From: a bacterium
GTDB taxonomy: Bacteria; Acidobacteriota; Blastocatellia; Pyrinomonadales; Pyrinomonadaceae
NCBI GenBank assembly: GCA_029945985.1
Contig: JAQSDP010000082.1
Location: forward strand, 1-7,018
Direction of reading: 5' to 3'
Length of the DNA stretch: 7,018 nt
Part shown: positions 1 to 6,078 of the stretch, one piece after another
How positions within the stretch are numbered: position 1 is the first letter of the stretch
How the letters are laid out: every line of letters starts with the position of its first letter
The notes under the pieces: model-generated
Told to the model about the DNA's origin: nothing
The model's database searches: none
Seen by the model: only the letters and a program-made list of their open reading frames with translations
Made by a program: the position numbers and the translations under genes

Positions 1-569
1 TCTTCCTCGACGGTGACCAGGTCACCTGGGCCGAGAAGATCATTCGCCCGATCCTGGTCTACGGCGGGCTGATCATACTCTTGCGAATCTTCGGGAAACG
101 CGAACTCGCTCAACTCAATCCGCTCGACCTCATCGTCATCCTCTTGCTGTCGAATACGGTCCAGAACGCGATCATCGGCAACGACACTTCGTTGGTCGGC
201 GGCATCGGCGGCGCGGTCGTCCTGTTGGGTGTGAATTCGTTCTTCGCCCATCTGAAGTTTCGCAGTGAGAAGATCGAGACCTTGATCGAAGGAAAGCCCC
301 TAAAAGTCATCGACCACGGCAAAATCGACGAAAAGCAACTCACACGCGAATTGCTGACCGAGAGTGATCTCGACATAATCGCCCACGAAAACGGCCTTGA
401 GGACCGCCATGACATCGACCGACTGGTCATCGACACGAACGGAACTTTCCTCGTCGACGGCAAGGACGAGGTCAAGGACGCAAAATTCAAGCGCGATGTA
501 TTGAAGAAGATCGACGAACTCTCAAAGCAGCTTAAAGATCTTAACGCAACGCTCAAACAGGCAGGGTAG
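1..569 (+). CDS. DUF421 (YetF-like) membrane protein, 5' end cut by window
   Basis: The frame is open from base 3, so the true start lies to the left; the TTG at 81 is internal. The visible 188 residues begin with a hydrophobic segment (about 15-30), then the family's hallmark stretch RIFGKREL followed by LNPLDL and a second membrane segment ending SNTVQNAIIG (about 38-59), then a third one (about 64-82). After FRS comes the soluble C-terminal domain: IEGKPLKVIDHGKIDE (about 91-106), an ExLTESDLD helix, and a LVIDTNGTFLV strand, the usual DUF421 order. A charged amphipathic helix (about 160-186) ends the protein and may form a coiled coil. The family is inner-membrane and of unknown biochemical role. 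The soluble domain is expected in the cytoplasm. It lies 54 bases upstream of gltX on the same strand, but no functional link is evident. The family call is firm; function is unknown. Confidence 0.88.
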   Translation, partial: FLDGDQVTWAEKIIRPILVYGGLIILLRIFGKRELAQLNPLDLIVILLLSNTVQNAIIGNDTSLVGGIGGAVVLLGVNSFFAHLKFRSEKIETLIEGKPLKVIDHGKIDEKQLTRELLTESDLDIIAHENGLEDRHDIDRLVIDTNGTFLVDGKDEVKDAKFKRDVLKKIDELSKQLKDLNATLKQAG

Positions 570-623
570 TTGTCACTACACATTCGTTGCGTTCTTTCCG
601 CCTTTGCGTGAAACTTAGGATTT
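570..623 (+). repeat. Short intergenic region with degenerate TTGCGT direct repeat
   Basis: This 54-base gap between the DUF421 gene and gltX carries TTGCGT twice (587-592 and 604-609) in a TC-rich context, with CCTTTGCGTGAAAC at 601-614. From memory, CTTTGCGT-type units ending in GTGAAAC recur between genes in several bacterial phyla, so this may be a decayed copy of a dispersed repeat; that is an inference. No convincing promoter is seen: a TTGCGT/GAAACT pair at 17-base spacing matches the -10 consensus at only three of six positions. AGGA at 617-620, only 3 bases before the gltX ATG, is a weak and unusually close ribosome-binding site. Confidence 0.35.
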
Positions 624-2300
624 ATGACTGTTCGAGTTCGTTTTGCTCCGTCGCCGACGGGTTATTTTCATATCGGGTCCGCACGGACCGCGCTGTTTAA
701 CTATCTCTACGCTCGCCACACCGCCGGCAAGTTCCTGCTTCGCATCGAGGACACGGACCTCGCCCGCTCGACCGAAGAATCGACGCGGTCCATCCTCGAG
801 GGCCTCGAATGGCTCGGATTTGCTCCGGATGAAGAGATCGTTTTCCAGTCGAACAATGCCGACAAGCATCGGGCGATCGCGGTGAAACTGCTGGAAGAAG
901 GCAAGGCTTATCGGGACTTTACGCCGAAAGCTGAGAAGGCTGAGGGCAGTGTCAAGGACGCCATTAAGGAACGCGCACGAGCCGAGCAGGGCGAGAAGAA
1001 CATGAGGGACAATCCGTTCCGCGACATCACTGAAGTCGAAGCCGAGACTCGCATCGCCAATGGGGAACCGTTCGCGATCAGGCTGAAAGTCGCTGAGACG
1101 GGAACGACGGCATTCGAAGACGGCGTATACGGCCTGCAGGAACGCGATTATGCCGAAACCGAAGACCTCGTGCTGCTGCGTTCGGACGGCCATCCACTCT
1201 ACAATCTCGCCGTAGTTTGCGATGACATTGAGATGGGCATCACGCACGTCATCCGCGGCCAGGACCACCTGACGAACACGCACAAGCAGATCCTTATCTA
1301 TCGTGCGCTCGGCGTCGAGCCGCCCAAGTTTGCCCACCTTCCGCTGATAATGGCGCCGAACAAGGGGAAGCTCTCCAAGCGAAAGCACGGCGAGGTCGTC
1401 TCAATGACAACCTACCGCGACGCGGGATTTCTCGCAGAAGCCTTTAGAAATTTTCTGGCTCTGCTCGGCTGGTCGGCGAGTGAAGAACGTGAGATCTATT
1501 CGCTCGACGAACTGATCCAGAAGTTCTCGCTCGAAGGCATTCATCGCTCGAACGCGGTCTTCAATTTCAAGGAGAATGACCCGCGACACTGGACCGACGA
1601 CAAGGCGATGTGGATGAACGCCGAATACATCCGCACGATGCCCTTGAGCGACTTGCTGCCGCATGTAAAGGCTGAACTAAAGTCGGCTAAACTTTGGCGC
1701 GAAGAATACGAACCTGACGGCCGTGCGCTCGTCGCGACCGTTCCGTCGACCGAAGCCCAGGCCTTCGAAGCCTCAACCGAGATGGCCGACCGCCCGGGGA
1801 CGATCGCTCTCGAGCCGCTAGATGTCGGGACCTACGATTGGTTCGTCCGCACGATCGACGCTATAAGGGCCCGCTTCTTCACTCTCAAGGATTTCTCATC
1901 GCAAGGCCGAGCATATTTCAGCGAAGACTTCGATTTCGACCCCGCCGCCGTAGCCAAGAACCTGACGAAGTTCCCCGAACTCCGCGAATGGCTCCCCGAG
2001 CTGGCCGACCGATTCGAGGCGGAGTTCCAGGCGGAAACACGACCGGTAGGGAGTGTGCCCCTTCGTGAACCAGAGGTCCTGCCCTTCAACGAACACAATA
2101 TCGAAACCGTCATCAAAGCCTTCACCGAAGAGAAAGGAACCAAACTCGGCGTAATAATGAACGGCGCCCGAACCCTGCTCACCGGCGTCGCTGTCGGACC
2201 GTCGATGCTCACTGTATTCGAGATCATCGGCCTCGAACGCACACTCATGCGGCTGCGAAGTCAGGTCGCCTGGAATTCCGAAGTTGATGGCTCTACTTAA
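624..2300 (+). CDS. gltX: Glutamyl-tRNA synthetase
   Basis: This cytoplasmic class I aminoacyl-tRNA synthetase joins glutamate to tRNA-Glu using ATP. The product has 558 residues. The start is set by the family N-terminus VRFAPSPTG at residues 4-13, followed by the HIGH-type signature HIGS (16-19). FLLRIEDTD (37-45) and the DxxRGQDH segment (about 201-215) belong to the catalytic fold, and the KMSKS loop appears as KLSKR (249-253). The zinc-ligand cysteines of the E. coli enzyme are absent: the only Cys is residue 199, so this is a zinc-less type. The anticodon-binding region ends with a helical domain containing GARTLLTGVAVGP (514-526) and GLERTLMRL. The protein is about 50-80 residues longer than many bacterial GluRS. 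Part of the excess is a Pro/Thr/Glu/Ala-rich segment at about 366-404. The 3' end overlaps the next gene by 14 bases. Confidence 0.97.
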   Translation: MTVRVRFAPSPTGYFHIGSARTALFNYLYARHTAGKFLLRIEDTDLARSTEESTRSILEGLEWLGFAPDEEIVFQSNNADKHRAIAVKLLEEGKAYRDFTPKAEKAEGSVKDAIKERARAEQGEKNMRDNPFRDITEVEAETRIANGEPFAIRLKVAETGTTAFEDGVYGLQERDYAETEDLVLLRSDGHPLYNLAVVCDDIEMGITHVIRGQDHLTNTHKQILIYRALGVEPPKFAHLPLIMAPNKGKLSKRKHGEVVSMTTYRDAGFLAEAFRNFLALLGWSASEEREIYSLDELIQKFSLEGIHRSNAVFNFKENDPRHWTDDKAMWMNAEYIRTMPLSDLLPHVKAELKSAKLWREEYEPDGRALVATVPSTEAQAFEASTEMADRPGTIALEPLDVGTYDWFVRTIDAIRARFFTLKDFSSQGRAYFSEDFDFDPAAVAKNLTKFPELREWLPELADRFEAEFQAETRPVGSVPLREPEVLPFNEHNIETVIKAFTEEKGTKLGVIMNGARTLLTGVAVGPSMLTVFEIIGLERTLMRLRSQVAWNSEVDGST

Positions 2301-2580
2301 ATCGCTTTCATTTTGGATGGGGACGAGTGTTTCTATTCTTGCATGGGTAGCCGTAATGGCCGTCGACTTTAAGAATAAGTTCGATGGGTTATGTATGGAT
2401 TGCGATAATGACTTCGGCGTTCCGTTTGCGATTTACCAATCAGGTGGGCTGGCTCACGCAACCAAGATCCTATGGACCGGCCTCTTACTGAATTTTGTAG
2501 TCGTCAGTCTTTCGAGCCTTTTTCTTGGTTTCATCGTATTTCGTTTGCTGGATCGAGAGCGTAGGCATAGGGGGAATTAA
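2287..2580 (+). CDS. Small two-helix membrane protein of unknown function
   Basis: This 97-residue product was not recognised as a named family. I chose the ATG at 2287 over the adjacent TTG at 2284; either start lies inside the gltX end, and from the ATG the overlap with gltX is 14 bases. Two membrane segments are visible, at about 6-26 and 61-87. By the positive-inside rule (K5 at the start, RLLDRERRHR at the end) both ends should be cytoplasmic, which places the loop 27-60 outside. That loop holds a CxxC pair (C36, C39) in CMDCDNDFGVPF, then YQSGG. The cysteines could form a disulfide or bind metal, but nothing proves it. By hand count 2281-2580 is about 45% GC, against about 60% in a sampled gltX stretch. 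The ribosome-binding site is weak (GGA at 2272-2274), so translation may depend on coupling to gltX. I recall similar small proteins in Acidobacteriota, without a function. Confidence 0.75.
   Translation: MALLKSLSFWMGTSVSILAWVAVMAVDFKNKFDGLCMDCDNDFGVPFAIYQSGGLAHATKILWTGLLLNFVVVSLSSLFLGFIVFRLLDRERRHRGN
2569..2574 (+). promoter_or_regulatory. Ribosome-binding site of the cupin gene
   Basis: AGGGGG lies 8 bases before the ATG at 2583, inside the last codons of the small membrane protein gene. It is the clearest Shine-Dalgarno site in the left half of the window and supports the chosen cupin start and operon-like translation. Confidence 0.6.
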
Positions 2581-2582
2581 AA

Positions 2583-2993
2583 ATGAAAGGATTTAAAACA
2601 AACATTGAAAAAGAGACGCTTAAGAACAAGAACTTTCGCAAGGTACTTTACACGTCAAAACACAGTCAGCTTGTGCTGATGAGCCTGAAGCCGAAAGAAG
2701 AGATCGGGGCGGAGACGCATCCGGAGAACGATCAGTTTCTGAGGTTCGAGGGCGGCCGAGGACGGGTGGAGATCGACGGAAACAAATACACCGTAAAAGA
2801 CGGTGACGCCCTAGTGATCCCTGCCGGAGCAAAGCACAACGTGGTCAACACGTCGGCGACCGACGACCTAAAGCTCTACACGATCTATTCGCCCCCGCAC
2901 CACAAAGATGGGATCGTCCGCAAGACCAAAGAAGAAGCCGAAGCGAACGACCAAGAGTTTGATGGAAAGACCACCGAAAAGATGAAGAAATAG
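2583..2993 (+). CDS. Single-domain cupin protein
   Basis: This 136-residue protein is a small beta-barrel cupin, expected in the cytoplasm because no signal peptide is seen. Cupin motif 2 is complete at 74-89: G, five residues, PxG, two residues, H85, three residues, N89. Motif 1 is atypical: the usual HxH pair is replaced by H46 followed by PEND and Q51, with E56 at the glutamate position and a conserved-looking DQFLRFEGG. One histidine ligand is therefore missing or replaced by D50/Q51. The N-terminal part (NIEKETL, about 7-13, then VLYTSKHSQLVLMSLKP) and the C-terminal LYTIYSPPHHKDG (98-110) plus a charged tail match a widespread conserved cupin subfamily whose substrate I do not know. The start has a good AGGGGG site and lies 2 bases after the preceding stop. 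Its neighbours do not reveal a substrate. Confidence 0.9.
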   Translation: MKGFKTNIEKETLKNKNFRKVLYTSKHSQLVLMSLKPKEEIGAETHPENDQFLRFEGGRGRVEIDGNKYTVKDGDALVIPAGAKHNVVNTSATDDLKLYTIYSPPHHKDGIVRKTKEEAEANDQEFDGKTTEKMKK

Positions 2994-3008
2994 ATCGGCA
3001 TTCCACAC

Positions 3009-3047
3009 CGGCTTTACGCGGCTGCTGCAGAGAACCGCGTAAAGCCG
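3009..3047. terminator. 13-bp perfect hairpin at the convergent gene junction, possible bidirectional terminator
   Basis: CGGCTTTACGCGG (3009-3021) is exactly complementary to CCGCGTAAAGCCG (3035-3047) across a 13-base loop. It starts 15 bases after the cupin stop and overlaps the last codons and stop of proB. The position between two convergent genes suits a transcription stop for both. There is no T-run on either strand after the stem, so it is not a classical intrinsic terminator. It may act as an RNA 3'-end stabiliser or be a palindromic repeat unit instead. The structure is certain; its role is inferred. Confidence 0.55.
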
Positions 3048-3784
3048 AGCCGTCCTTCGACAGCCTTTGTAAGAAAATTAGACTCGCCGCCGTTAACGAT
3101 CCAGGTCTCGATCCCCTCCCGCTGACATAACATTGCCGCTTCCAGTTTCGAGTTCATTCCGCCCGTACCCAATCCAGAATCGCGCTCTTCTACCAACGCC
3201 CGAGCGTCATCGATATTGCTGACCTGCTCTATCAATCGCGCGTCCGCGTGTAAGTGAGGATTCTTGTCGAAAAGGCCGTCAATGTCGCTGGCGAGCACGA
3301 GTAAATCGGCTTTGATCAGCACGGCAACGAGTGCCGAGAGTTTATCGTTATCGCCGAGCAGAATTTCTTCTACAGCGGTAGTGTCGTTCTCGTTCACGAT
3401 CGGCAGGTACGAATATTTGATCAGCTCTTCGATGGTGTTCAGCGTGTTATGCCGTGACGTTTCGTTCTCAAAATCGCGATAGGTCATCAGGCACTGAGCC
3501 GTCGGAATGCCCAGGTCGCCGAACACCTCATTGTATGTCCGCATCAGCAGCGGCTGCCCGATCGCGGCCATCGCCTGTTTCGACTCGATCGGCTTTCCCG
3601 CGTCTTTGATATTGATATATTGCTTCGCCGCCGCGATCGCTCCCGACGAAACGAGCACAATGTCGAACTGATCACGAAGCACGAGTATCTGCCTGCCGAT
3701 GTCCTCGATCTTCCCGCGCGATATCAGCCGCGTTCCGCTCGTCAATGTTGACGTCCCGATCTTCAGGACGAGTCTCTTTTTCAT
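3014..3784 (-). CDS. proB: Glutamate 5-kinase, short form without PUA domain
   Basis: ProB phosphorylates glutamate with ATP to gamma-glutamyl phosphate, the first step of proline synthesis, in the cytoplasm. The 256 residues form an amino-acid-kinase fold only. Visible signatures are LVLKIGTSTL with K8, VSSGAIAAAK (45-54), QAMAAIGQ (70-77), NENDTTAVEEILLGDNDKLSALVA (131-154), ASDIDGLFDKNP (165-176) and GTGGMNSKLEAA (206-217). The PUA domain that extends E. coli ProB to 367 residues is absent. The sequence, including the start MKKRLVLKIG and ETWIVNGG (226-233), resembles the short kinases I know from Bacteroidota. The ATG directly abuts the proA stop (TAG-ATG, no gap), with AGGA 5 bases upstream inside proA, so translation is probably coupled. 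The last codons (FSAAAA) lie in or next to a hairpin. Proline feedback cannot be judged from sequence. Confidence 0.95.
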   Translation of the reverse strand: MKKRLVLKIGTSTLTSGTRLISRGKIEDIGRQILVLRDQFDIVLVSSGAIAAAKQYINIKDAGKPIESKQAMAAIGQPLLMRTYNEVFGDLGIPTAQCLMTYRDFENETSRHNTLNTIEELIKYSYLPIVNENDTTAVEEILLGDNDKLSALVAVLIKADLLVLASDIDGLFDKNPHLHADARLIEQVSNIDDARALVEERDSGLGTGGMNSKLEAAMLCQREGIETWIVNGGESNFLTKAVEGRLGFTRFSAAAA

Positions 3785-4963
3785 CTAATTCCTGACGTGC
3801 CCGTCACCAAACACGAACCACTTGTTCGTCATCAAATGCTCGGCCCCCAGCGGCCCGCGAAAGTGCAGCTTCTGCGTCGATATCGCGATCTCCGCCCCAA
3901 GCCCAAGTTCGCCGCCGTCGGTGAATCGCGTCGAAGCATTGTGATAAACCGCCGCACAATCGACGCGCTTCATAAACTCGTCAGCCTTTACAGCGTTTGA
4001 AGTAACGATCGTCGCCGAATGCCCGCCTGAATGCTTGTTGATCATATCGATCGCTTCATCCAGGCCATTCGCAACCCCGATCGCGATTTTCGCTGAAAGA
4101 AATTCCTCGTCCCAGATCTCATCATTCTCTATCGGAATAGCGCCCGGGTTCAAACTGCAAACTTTCGCATCGCCAAAGACCTCAACCGATATCGCCGAAA
4201 ACCTCGCGACTAGATCGGATACCAAGTGACCAATATTCGGAACGACTCGATCGATCAAAACCTTATCGAGAGCATTACAAACACTCAGCCGCGACTTTCC
4301 GTCCACGGCGATCCTCAACGCCATCTCAAGATCAGCCTCGCTATCGACATACAGAAAATTATTCCCGCGCCCACTGACGATCACCGGCGCCGAAGAATTC
4401 TTCAAGACGAAGTCGATCAACCCGTCACCACCGCGAGGAATGACGAGGTCAAACTTCTCGCGGTCTCCATGGATCAACGAACGCGTCTCATCACGCGAAA
4501 GGTCAAGATAACGAACAACTTCCGTATTGGTACCAAGAGCACGATGCCAAAGCTCGACCAATAAAAGATTCGTGTTCCGGGCTTCCTTCCCGCCTTTCAA
4601 TAAGATCCTATTGCCGCCCTTGATCGCGATCGCGGCGGCTTCGATGGTTACGTCCGGCCGGGCTTCGTAGATGATCAGCACAGTCCCGAACGGCACCCTT
4701 CGATTCTCGATCCGAAGGCCGTCTTCGCGAACATGAGATGAAATAACGAAACCTTCCGGATCCGCTTGGGCGGCAACGCTCTCCACCGAACGGATCATCG
4801 CGTCGATCTTTACGTCGTTCACTTTCAGCCGGTCGATGATCACTGCATCACCGTCCGGACACACAGAAAGATCCGCCGCGTTCGCCGCGAGGATGGCCGC
4901 TCGCTCAGAATCCAGCAATGATGCAAGCGTGCCAAGTATGTCCTGCTTATTTAAGTCCGCCAT
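3785..4963 (-). CDS. proA: Gamma-glutamyl phosphate reductase
   Basis: ProA reduces gamma-glutamyl phosphate with NADPH to glutamate semialdehyde, which cyclises toward proline; it is a cytoplasmic aldehyde-dehydrogenase-fold enzyme. The 392 residues show VPFGTVLIIYEARPDVT (90-106), the glycine-rich ILLKGGKEA (120-128), VIPRGGDGL (174-182), the catalytic Cys229 in SVCNALDK, and the C-terminal ASTRFTDGGELGLGAEIAIS (343-362) with TQKLHFRGPLG. It is about 25 residues shorter than E. coli ProA, lacking the first helix. It cannot be extended by much, because the divergent neighbour begins 25 bases away. GRGNNFLYV (198-206) stands where E. coli has the GVCH-type segment; I associate this with Bacteroidota ProA. 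The gene precedes proB, the reverse of the usual proB-proA order. The ribosome-binding site is poor (AGAGGA 15 bases upstream). Confidence 0.96.
   Translation of the reverse strand: MADLNKQDILGTLASLLDSERAAILAANAADLSVCPDGDAVIIDRLKVNDVKIDAMIRSVESVAAQADPEGFVISSHVREDGLRIENRRVPFGTVLIIYEARPDVTIEAAAIAIKGGNRILLKGGKEARNTNLLLVELWHRALGTNTEVVRYLDLSRDETRSLIHGDREKFDLVIPRGGDGLIDFVLKNSSAPVIVSGRGNNFLYVDSEADLEMALRIAVDGKSRLSVCNALDKVLIDRVVPNIGHLVSDLVARFSAISVEVFGDAKVCSLNPGAIPIENDEIWDEEFLSAKIAIGVANGLDEAIDMINKHSGGHSATIVTSNAVKADEFMKRVDCAAVYHNASTRFTDGGELGLGAEIAISTQKLHFRGPLGAEHLMTNKWFVFGDGHVRN
3790..3793 (-). promoter_or_regulatory. Ribosome-binding site of proB inside the proA end
   Basis: Read on the minus strand, AGGA lies 5 bases before the proB ATG, within the last codons of proA. 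It fixes the proB start and supports coupled translation of the two enzymes. Confidence 0.55.
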
Positions 4964-4988
4964 TAAAACAAGTTATTATCCTCTGACA
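4964..4988. promoter_or_regulatory. Compact divergent promoter region between proA and the histidine phosphatase gene
   Basis: Only 25 AT-rich bases separate the two divergent start codons, so promoter elements must reach into both coding regions. On the minus strand, GATAAT (4980-4975) matches the TATAAT -10 box at five of six positions and would give a leader of only a few bases before the proA ATG. On the plus strand, TATTAT (4974-4979) would put the transcription start close to the ATG at 4989. No good -35 box was found on either side. Assignment is tentative. Confidence 0.35.
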
Positions 4989-5486
4989 ATGAAACTATTC
5001 TCGCTTATAGCTTTAACCCTCGCAATCATATGCGTTTCGCAAGCTGTTTCAGCGCAAACGAAGACCATCATTCTCGTCCGTCACGCTGAGAAGGCTGATG
5101 CGACCAGCCAAGACCCGGAACTTTCGGCCGAGGGAAAACAGCGGGCCGAGCGGCTCGTAAGAATCGGCGGCAAGTATAAGCCGGGGGCATTCTACTCGAC
5201 CAATTTCAAACGCACACGAGACACGCTCGCACCGCTCGCCGCGAAACGAAAACAGCAGGTCGCGATATACGACGCCCGCAAGCCAGCCGAACTTCTCGAC
5301 CTGATCACCAAGAGCAAGATCAAACGCCACATTATCGCCGGCCACAGCAATTCGGTCCCGGGCCTTGCGAACTTCATTGTGAAAAAGGACGTGTTTAAGA
5401 ATCTCGACGAGTCCGAGTACGGCGTGATCTGGGTCATTCGGATGAAGGACGGCCAGATCGTCAAGACCGAGGTGATACCTTACTGA
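4989..5486 (+). CDS. Secreted histidine phosphatase family protein (phosphoglycerate mutase-like)
   Basis: The product has 165 residues. I chose the ATG at 4989 because it begins a clear signal peptide (MKLF, hydrophobic core about 4-19, likely cut after VSA at 22). The open frame reaches upstream to 4836, but that part only shadows proA. The mature protein has the phosphatase signature LVRHAEK with R31 and the nucleophile H32, the RTRDTL segment (75-80) and the second histidine H119 in IAGHSNSVP. This order matches compact SixA-like phosphatases; the RHG motif reads RHA. The expected chemistry is removal of a phosphate through a phosphohistidine intermediate, in the periplasm or outside; the substrate is unknown. 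No ribosome-binding site precedes the ATG, so the transcript may be leaderless. The next gene begins 1 base after the stop, so the two are probably coupled. Confidence 0.9.
   Translation: MKLFSLIALTLAIICVSQAVSAQTKTIILVRHAEKADATSQDPELSAEGKQRAERLVRIGGKYKPGAFYSTNFKRTRDTLAPLAAKRKQQVAIYDARKPAELLDLITKSKIKRHIIAGHSNSVPGLANFIVKKDVFKNLDESEYGVIWVIRMKDGQIVKTEVIPY
5469..5476 (+). promoter_or_regulatory. Strong ribosome-binding site for the gene at 5488
   Basis: GAGGTGAT lies 11 bases before the ATG at 5488, inside the last codons of the histidine phosphatase. It is the best match to the anti-Shine-Dalgarno sequence that I found in the window. It supports this start and suggests the downstream protein can be translated efficiently from the shared transcript. 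Confidence 0.6.
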
Positions 5487-5487
5487 A

Positions 5488-6078
5488 ATGAGAAGAGCTA
5501 CTCCCGCGATCTTCGCCATCCTTCTGCTCACGGTCGGATCTTTCGCGCAATCGCCCGGCGATAAGTTCTGGAACGAGCTGAAAAAGCTCTGCGGTAAGGC
5601 CTACGCCGGAGCTATCGTCGCCGACACATCACCGAGCCCCGATTTCACCGGGAAGGCGGTGGTAATGCACGTCCGCTCTTGTGGGGCCGATCGCATCCGT
5701 ATCCCTTTCTTCGTGGGTGAAAATCGCTCGCGAACGTGGGTGCTGACGAAGAACGGTAACCGCATCGAGCTCAAGCACGATCATCGTCACGAAGACGGCA
5801 CGCCGGATAAGGTCACGATGTACGGCGGCACGACCACGAATCCGGGCGAGCCCACACGCCAGTTCTTCCCCGCGGACGAAGAGACGACCCGCGTGGTGGC
5901 ACCGCCCGTTGGACGAGCTCCGTCGCCCGCCGCAAACATCTGGTGGATCGAGCTCGTTCCGGGCGAGCATTACAGCTATAACCTGCGTCGGCTCGGCGGC
6001 GATCGTCTGTTTACGGTTAAGTTCGACCTTACCAAAGAGGTTACCGCCCCGGCTGCTCCTTGGGGATGGAAAGACTGA
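5488..6078 (+). CDS. Secreted protein of unknown function with two cysteines
   Basis: This 196-residue protein begins with a signal peptide: RR at 2-3, hydrophobic core about 7-17, and likely cleavage after SFA at residue 20. Export to the periplasm or outside is therefore expected. The mature part has just two cysteines (C35 in KLCGKAYAG and C65 in HVRSCGAD), a natural disulfide pair. Other marked stretches are IRIPFFVGENRSRTW (70-84), the histidine/acid cluster KHDHRHEDG (96-104), YGG at 112-114, a Pro/Ala-rich linker (about 138-149), IWWIELVPGE (151-160), and a C-terminal VKFDLTKEVTAPAAPWG. The alternating strands suggest an all-beta fold. I recall similar secreted proteins in Acidobacteriota and relatives but know no function. 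HDHRHED could bind metal; this is speculation. The gene starts 1 base after the phosphatase stop. Confidence 0.85.
   Translation: MRRATPAIFAILLLTVGSFAQSPGDKFWNELKKLCGKAYAGAIVADTSPSPDFTGKAVVMHVRSCGADRIRIPFFVGENRSRTWVLTKNGNRIELKHDHRHEDGTPDKVTMYGGTTTNPGEPTRQFFPADEETTRVVAPPVGRAPSPAANIWWIELVPGEHYSYNLRRLGGDRLFTVKFDLTKEVTAPAAPWGWKD

Noticed and set aside
81..83. TTG as start of the DUF421 protein
   Set aside because: The frame is open to the left edge and the residues before it form part of the first visible membrane segment, so the TTG encodes an internal leucine.
587..615. A sigma-70 promoter for gltX (TTGCGT with a -10 at 610-615)
   Set aside because: The -10 candidate GAAACT matches only three of six consensus positions, and TTGCGT is better explained as part of a repeat.
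615..1388. A 257-codon open frame on the minus strand across gltX
   Set aside because: It is antisense to the conserved catalytic domain of GluRS, has no recognisable domain, and such long shadows are common opposite GC-rich genes.
1832..2248. Minus-strand open frame opposite the gltX 3' part
   Set aside because: Ser/Arg-rich composition typical of a shadow frame; no motif, no ribosome-binding site, and it lies opposite a clear GluRS domain.
4226..4564. Plus-strand open frame inside proA
   Set aside because: It lies opposite ProA sequence containing the catalytic Cys229 and GRGNNF; no independent coding evidence.
4836..4988. Upstream extension of the histidine phosphatase frame
   Set aside because: It would place 51 Ser/Ala-rich residues before a good signal peptide and lies fully antisense to the start of proA, so the ATG at 4989 was preferred.
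5049..5531. Minus-strand open frame opposite the histidine phosphatase
   Set aside because: The sense strand has signal peptide and catalytic motifs; the antisense product shows none.
5629..5970. Minus-strand open frame opposite the secreted unknown protein
   Set aside because: Overlaps a gene with a clear signal peptide and strong ribosome-binding site; the antisense product is Arg-rich and has no motif.
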